Below, piece after piece: positions 58,366 to 64,000 of a DNA stretch of 64,000 nucleotides (position 1 is its first letter; every line of letters begins with the position of its first letter). This DNA comes from Fremontodendron californicum (taxonomy: Eukaryota; Streptophyta; Magnoliopsida; Malvales; Malvaceae), in contig JAULJL010000027.1 in assembly GCA_030761205.1 (NCBI GenBank), forward strand, positions 3,601,001 to 3,665,000, given 5' to 3'. Below the pieces are notes generated by a model. The model ran no database searches. It had not been told where the DNA came from and saw only the letters and a program-made list of their open reading frames with translations. The position numbers and the translations under genes were made by a program.

Positions 58366-61300
58366 ATGTCTCTCCCCCCAACCAAACGCTCTCTCAGCTC
58401 CAACGCCGCTGCTGCTTCTTCTTCTTCCTCTTCTCACTTCCAACCACCAATGAAGAAAGCCAAGTCCCAAGCCGTGGCTTGCTCTCTCGACCCAAATAAA
58501 AACGGCCTTCATCACCACCACAACCAAGATGATAACGACGTCGTTTTCGACCCTTCATCTATGGCTCTCGACGATGATTCCAAGCCCGACGATGCTCGTG
58601 CTCCCGCCGCCGCTAATTTGTCTCGCAAAAAGGCAACACTGCCTCAACCCGCCAAAAAGCTCGTCATCAAACTCGTTAAAGGTTGGGTTTCTTTTTTCTT
58701 GATCTCATTTGATTTACTTTTTTGCCTTTGTCAAATTTATTTTCTGGGTCATTTATAAATCGCCCCTTTTAGTTAATTTGAGAGTTTGATCTTAGAAATT
58801 GAGTGGCTTTGGTTGTTAGGTCGTTTTGGAATGAAAAATTAGGGATTAGAGAGGTGAATTTTAGAAACTTGGAGTTTTGTTCGATTTTAGGATCTTGGTA
58901 CTGGTAAATTTATTTTATTGTTTTTACTGTTTTACTGAGCTAACACTAATTAGTTGAAATTGGGTTATTTAATTTTATTTGGGTTGTACCATTTAGGCCG
59001 TGTAAATTAAAAGCTGTTTTAGTTTGGAGATCTGTTTGTAGCCAATTACTTTCGATCACTTCCTATGTAGCTTTTAACTAAGGTTTTATAGAGGTCTATT
59101 AACTGATCTTAAGAACTGTTGATTTTGTCTGCCTAATGTGGTCATTACTTCAACCATTTACTAAAGTTGGACCTTCTAATTACGATAATTTGAAATCAGT
59201 ATCGGTTTTTCAGAGGCAATCTTTTCATGTTAAACAAATGTAGGGCCCTAATTTACTTGTTAGCTTACATGGTGTTGGTATATTCTTCGTTTTCTTGCCT
59301 TTGAGATGTAGGACTACTACTTATGCAACTTTACATGAAAAGCTGTGAACGTTCATTTCTTCATTTTGGATGGTTTTTCATTTTGGCCTTTTCTGTTAAT
59401 TTATCAACGGAAATGTAGTGTGAATATTGTGTTGGAGACATACTCTGAAACCCCTCAGCTTTTTGAAAAGTTCATTTCTATTCTCTTGTAAACCATTTTT
59501 TTTTGGCGTGCTTGCATAAGCATAATCAGTTACTTCATCTTCCCAAACAACTAAACATGGCTTTTAGTTAAAGGTGATTTTATTACTTATTAGTAAGTTT
59601 ACTTACAAGGAATTGCAATGAGGAAGGTTGAAGTAAGTTTGTTTCTATTTGCAAATCAGATTATATCTCCAAAACTATGTTGTTTATGGGAACTAATTGT
59701 AAGAAACTAGAAGAGCATTGCTAACAAGGAAAATATTTATAACATATACTCACTTGCTCAGAAAGGTTTCTGATACAACTTTAACTTCTTGTCTTGTTTC
59801 TGTGTAGCAAAACCGACATTGCCTACGAATTTTGAGGAGGAAACATGGACAAAGCTGAAATCAGCCATTAATGCTATATTTTTGAAGCAACCGGATTCTT
59901 GTGACTTGGAGAAGCTTTATCAGGTAGGTCTCACATTTTTTCTTTCTCTCTATTTTGATTATGATAGCCATTTGCAATGTGAGCAATATTGTCTCTTGAT
60001 AATCGGGCGTGCTCCCTTCAGGCTGTCAATAATCTTTGCCTGCACAAGATGGGAGGAAGCCTTTATCAACGAATTGAAAAAGAGTGTGAAGAACATATAT
60101 CTGCGGCACTAAGATCTTTGGTTGGACAAAGCCCAGATCTGATGGTTTTCTTATCACTTGTTGAGAAATGTTGGCAAGATCTTTGTGATCAAATGTTGAT
60201 GATTCGTGGTATAGCCTTGTACCTAGACAGAACATATGTTAAACAAACCCCAAATGTACGTTCATTGTGGGACATGGGCTTGCAGCTCTTCCGTAAACAT
60301 CTTTCTCTGGCTGCTGAAGTTGAGCACAAAACTGTCACTGGTCTTTTAAGAATGATTGAGAGTGAGAGGTAATTCTAATGAATTTTAATTTGAAATATGT
60401 AATTATTTTATTCTAGTCTTTTTTGTGTGTTCCAAAGTGTCAACCTATGCAAAACAGTGTTGTCAAAGGCGCTAGGCGCACTCTAGGCGCTAAGACCTCT
60501 ATATAGCCTGAGGCGCAAGGCGCAAAAAAAGCGCTCGCCCGAGCAAAATAAGGCGCATATATACAAATAAATATATATAATATACCAAATAAAATTTAAG
60601 TATTATATGTAACTAATAAACTTCCGGTAACAATTTAAAAAAAAAATTATTATAATAATGAAAGATAGCTAAAAATTTATAATAATTCTATAAATTATTA
60701 TAAAAAAGCAAACGTTATTTTGTGATTAATAATTTTTTATAATTATTATAAATTAATAATATTTTTTTATTAAAAAAAAAATCAAACGAGTTTGTTTCTC
60801 AACACAGAAACAGAGCAACGTCTGTTTCTGTGTTCAGAAACAGAGTTGTTTGCTCTGTTTCTGTGTTCAGAAACAGAGTCTGTTTCTGAACACAGAAACA
60901 GATCAAACGAGTCTGTTTTTTTTATTAAAAAAAAAATATAGAGAAGAAAGAAAATTTAAACGGAAGAAAAGGCAGTAGAGCCAAAGAAGAAAATAAGTAA
61001 AATATAAACGTACCTTAGCCAACAGTGACCAACCAAACTTGAGTACTTGGCTGAGTTGGAAGTCTTTGAGGGCTTCCAATACTTTATTTTAACTTAATAA
61101 TATTGGTGGCAGGGTTTGTTTTGGAAAAAAAGAAAATCGAGATTGAATTTTGAATATGGAAACTTTGACTTCTATAATTAAAAAAAATAAAATAAATTGA
61201 AACTTCACTGAGGCGTGCTTTTTTGGCGCCTGGGCTTGCAGCAGAAGGCGCAAAAAAGCTTCATAAGCGCTTGCCTTTTTGAAGTGGCTTCACCTGGTAT

Positions 61301-63677
61301 ACCCTGAAGCGTTTTCTTGTTCTGGCGCCTCGCCTGGGCGCCTAGGCGCGCCTAGGTGAGCGCCTTGACAACACTGATGCAAAAGATGCATAATAGTTTT
61401 AGATTGATGTTGTAATGGATTGGGTATCATTGAGTGTTGCAAAACTTATGGATGAACTATCCTTCTCTTGATGTTGTGGATGAAAAGGTATAATAAATTG
61501 AAAAAAGCTGCAGTGTTGCTTGTTATTGTATTGGCTTTGCTATTAGTACATAAATCATAATATGATTGGATGAAACAGTATAGTAGATATAAACAAATGC
61601 TATGGATTTATTTGTTTTAGATGCCTTCAAACCAACTTGATGTCACACTGAATTTTCTGTGCAAGTATAAGTGGAGAGGTAAAAATTGAAAAAGTCAACC
61701 TGCAACATGTTGAGTATTGATCAAGTTGAATTAACTCATAAATTGTTGTTTTAATGTCATTATTCCCTTGCCTAGTTTACTTCTCTTTCTATGATTTTAG
61801 AGGTATGAGGTGGTTACATATTTTCTATTGTGGAAAGAAGTTTCTTGAAAGGCCGATTAGGATGTCTGAACGATTTAACTGTAACCTACTTGTCAATCAT
61901 TTTCTTTTTAGCTTATTTTAATTATCTATGCTTCCAATCATTTTTGGAAAAAATCCAGAAATTGTTCAGGAATTCATTAGTGTTGCTTTCTTGCTTGTAA
62001 TTCTCGTACATTTTCCCCGTTACTTATAGTTTCCATCCACATAAATTTTGCCTCCTAGGTTCCTGAATGATGTTAGATGACCAATTCCCATCTTTCAAGT
62101 TTTTATTAAATTTGCATCCTGTAATCCACTGCTTTCCGTTTTCGATCACGCAGGTTGGGTGAAGCAGTTGACAGGACACTCCTTAACCATCTTTTGAAGA
62201 TGTTTACCGCTTTAGGTATTTACTCAGAAAGCTTTGAGAAGCCATTCCTGGAGTGCACATCCGAGTTTTATGCAGCTGAAGGAATGAAATACATGCAGCA
62301 ATCTGATGTTCCAGATTACCTGAAGCATGTAGAGGTGCTTTTCATATTTTATGTTCTCAATTAGCAGTGACTGGTGCTCTGTATTTTGAATTATGCATGT
62401 TTTATCCTTCTAATAAGAATGTTAATGTATCATATTATTCCATATTTATATGGAATATACATGTTTATCCCTCTAATATGTTGGGTAAGTTTATTTTGTA
62501 AGATTTTGGGTGTATTCTTGCAGATGAGGTTACATGAAGAACATGAAAGATGCTTACTCTACCTGGATGCTCTTACAAGAAAGCCACTTATAGCGACAGC
62601 AGAAAGGCAACTGCTTGAACGTCATATACCTGCCATTCTTGATAAGGTGTGAATATGAATCTTCGGTTGTTGTTTGCGCTTTGTATGCCTGCTTGAATTC
62701 GCATCTTTTTAATATTTATAGTTTCTCTGATTTCTGCAGGGATTTATGATGCTGATGGATGGACATCGTATTGAGGACCTTCAGAGGATGTATTCACTGT
62801 TTTCAAGGGTCAATGCTCTTGAATTACTCAGGCAGGCACTAAGCTCATATATTCGGAGAACTGGGCAGGGCATTGTCATGGATGAAGAGAAAGAGAAGGA
62901 CATGGTGCCTTCCTTGTTAGAATTCAAGGGTTCGCTTGACTCAATATTGGAAGAAAGCTTTTCCAAGAATGAGGCATTTTGCAACACCATTAAGGATGCA
63001 TTTGAGCATCTAATTAACCTTCGTCAGGTTAGCATATGTTTTGTCCTTTGTATTTGGAGATTATTTTATTTTTAAACTGCATTCTTGTTTACTTTTACAT
63101 CAGTGAAGTTATATTCCTAATTTAGATTACCATATTTTAAACTTGACTGATGGTTCAACTCTGCTGTGTTTAATAGAACCGACCTGCTGAGCTGATTGCA
63201 AAGTTTCTGGATGAGAAGCTTCGTGCTGGTAATAAGGGTACTTCTGAAGAGGAATTAGAGGGTACACTTGATAAAGTTTTGGTTTTATTCAGGTTCATCC
63301 AGGTAGAGTTCATGTTTTCCCAATAAAAATTATTAAATTTACTTTTGTCTCAAATAACAGTTCTCTTTTGTGCATTTCTTGCTTTTCTTCCCCTACAAGT
63401 TAATGCTAGAGATGTGAATGATGTTTTTGTTGATAATTAAGGGCAAGGACGTCTTTGAAGCATTCTATAAGAAGGATCTTGCTAAAAGGCTGCTTTTAGG
63501 AAAGAGTGCTTCTATTGACGCAGAGAAATCCATGATTTCTAAGGTCAGTATCTTCTTCTTTTGCATCAAATGATGTTTGTTCTAAAGATTGTATTAAATT
63601 GTTATGTTGTCATGATGCTGCAGCTGAAGACCGAGTGTGGCAGCCAGTTTACGAATAAACTTGAAGGAATGTTCAAG
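58366..63677 (+). CDS. CUL4: CULLIN-4 (CUL4), 5' part, nine exons visible, continues past the window
   Basis: Scaffold of the CRL4 E3 ubiquitin ligase; the N-terminal half binds the DDB1 adaptor and the C-terminal half binds RBX1 and is neddylated. Exons: 58366-58681, 59808-59923, 60022-60368, 62154-62334, 62524-62646, 62740-63027, 63177-63302, 63442-63543, 63624-63677, with later exons outside. The start MSLPPTKRSLSS and the block AAANLSRKKATLPQPAKKLV match plant CUL4. Also recognisable are LCLHKMGGSLYQRIEKECEE, HLLKMFTALGIYSESFEKPF, NRPAELIAKFLDEKLRAGNK and KRLLLGKSASIDAEKSMISK. The frame is open through all junctions. The cullin-homology/RBX1 region and the neddylation lysine lie beyond the window. 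Intron 3 is enlarged by a hAT-type insertion. Confidence 0.95.
60455..61376. mobile_element. Non-autonomous hAT element (922 bp) in CUL4 intron 3
   Basis: TIRs are CAGTGTTGTCAAAGGCGC at the left and CAGTGTTGTCAAGGCGCTC on the reverse strand at the right. A perfect 8-bp TSD ATGCAAAA flanks it (60447-60454 and 61377-61384). Subterminal regions are rich in ggcgc repeats (ctaggcgc, ggcgcctaggcg). The middle (60790-60920) is an inverted array of gtttctgtgttcagaaacag words. No transposase is present. Confidence 0.9.
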
Positions 63678-64000
63678 GTTTACCTCTATATCTTTTTATA
63701 TAAATTTGTAAAAGAAATGCATTCCATATATGTTGCCATTGGAATTTCTAGTCATGAATCTGGTGAACTGCAGCCTTTAGGGTTTTGTAAAAATGGGCAG
63801 TCCACAACTCTTATAACCACTAAGAATATGTTACCCAATTGGTGGTGGTATTGGTTCCAGGAGTGTTATTCATCATGACATGAGTTGGATTAATTATGAG
63901 TAATTCCTGCAAGCAGTATGTAATGAACTAATGATTATGTAACAAATTTATTGTGCCTGAGGATAGATTATACAAATAAACATTAAAGTAATAGAATCAT
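63678..64000 (+). other. CUL4 intron 9 (continues past the window)
   Basis: After the donor at 63678 no sequence encoding the next CUL4 segment is seen up to the window end, so this is intron. The 105-codon frame spanning 63561-63878 is only partly exon 9 read in another frame plus intron. Confidence 0.6.

Overview
This is a nuclear window from a flowering plant, almost certainly a eudicot. The genes are intron-rich with GT-AG introns, the intergenic DNA is very AT-rich, and LTR retrotransposons, hAT/Mutator-type MITEs and tRNA-derived SINE-like repeats are common. The species cannot be named from the sequence alone. I found no bacterial genes, CRISPR array or rRNA genes.

Region 1 (1-20.3 kb) is a direct tandem segmental duplication. 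Each duplicon carries an 18-exon oxidosqualene cyclase (OSC, triterpene synthase) gene on the + strand (3451-8856 and 13713-18672). Downstream of each lies a small coiled-coil protein gene on the - strand. Spliced by eye, both OSC genes are open from start to stop (764 and 760 aa). They depart from the usual plant family at sites that matter for catalysis. The coiled-coil gene is complete only in duplicon 2 (19217-20237, 222 aa); in duplicon 1 it is a truncated, frameshifted relic. The duplicon junction (about 9.77-13.0 kb) is a patchwork of nested repeats, a calcyclin-binding-protein-like gene fragment and a short piece lying inverted relative to its duplicon-2 copy. Several insertions with clean target-site duplications occur only in duplicon 1: a 557-bp MITE 136 bp upstream of the start codon, an intron-6 MITE and an intron-13 SINE. 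They date after the duplication and give the two OSC copies different flanks.

Region 2 (20.3-31.3 kb) is intergenic. It holds a young Ty1/copia element of the Tork/Tnt1 type (23900-29042): 343-bp LTRs differing at one site, a perfect 5-bp TSD, and a gag-pol frame broken by a single TGA after the zinc knuckle. Region 3 holds a GH17 endo-1,3-beta-glucosidase gene on the - strand (31365-33154) with three exons; a small last exon encodes a hydrophobic C-terminal tail.

Region 4 (37439-48135) is a 10.7-kb Ty3/gypsy element of Tat/Ogre type on the - strand. It has about 1.59-kb LTRs and a perfect 5-bp TSD. Only a broken gag remains and no pol is seen. Between the coding remnant and the PPT it carries two families of tandem repeats, one built of about 41-bp hairpin units.

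Region 5 (48-58 kb) is repeat-rich intergenic DNA with several MITEs and one intronless VQ-motif gene on the - strand (55000-55344). Region 6 (58366 to the window end) is the 5' part of a CULLIN-4 gene on the + strand. Nine exons are visible and the rest lies outside; intron 3 carries a 922-bp hAT-type insertion with a perfect 8-bp TSD.

Functionally, only the two OSC paralogues form an obvious gene group. No P450, acyltransferase or glycosyltransferase gene is present, so the window does not show a full triterpene gene cluster. All splice models, boundaries and divergence estimates were made by reading the sequence and were not computed.
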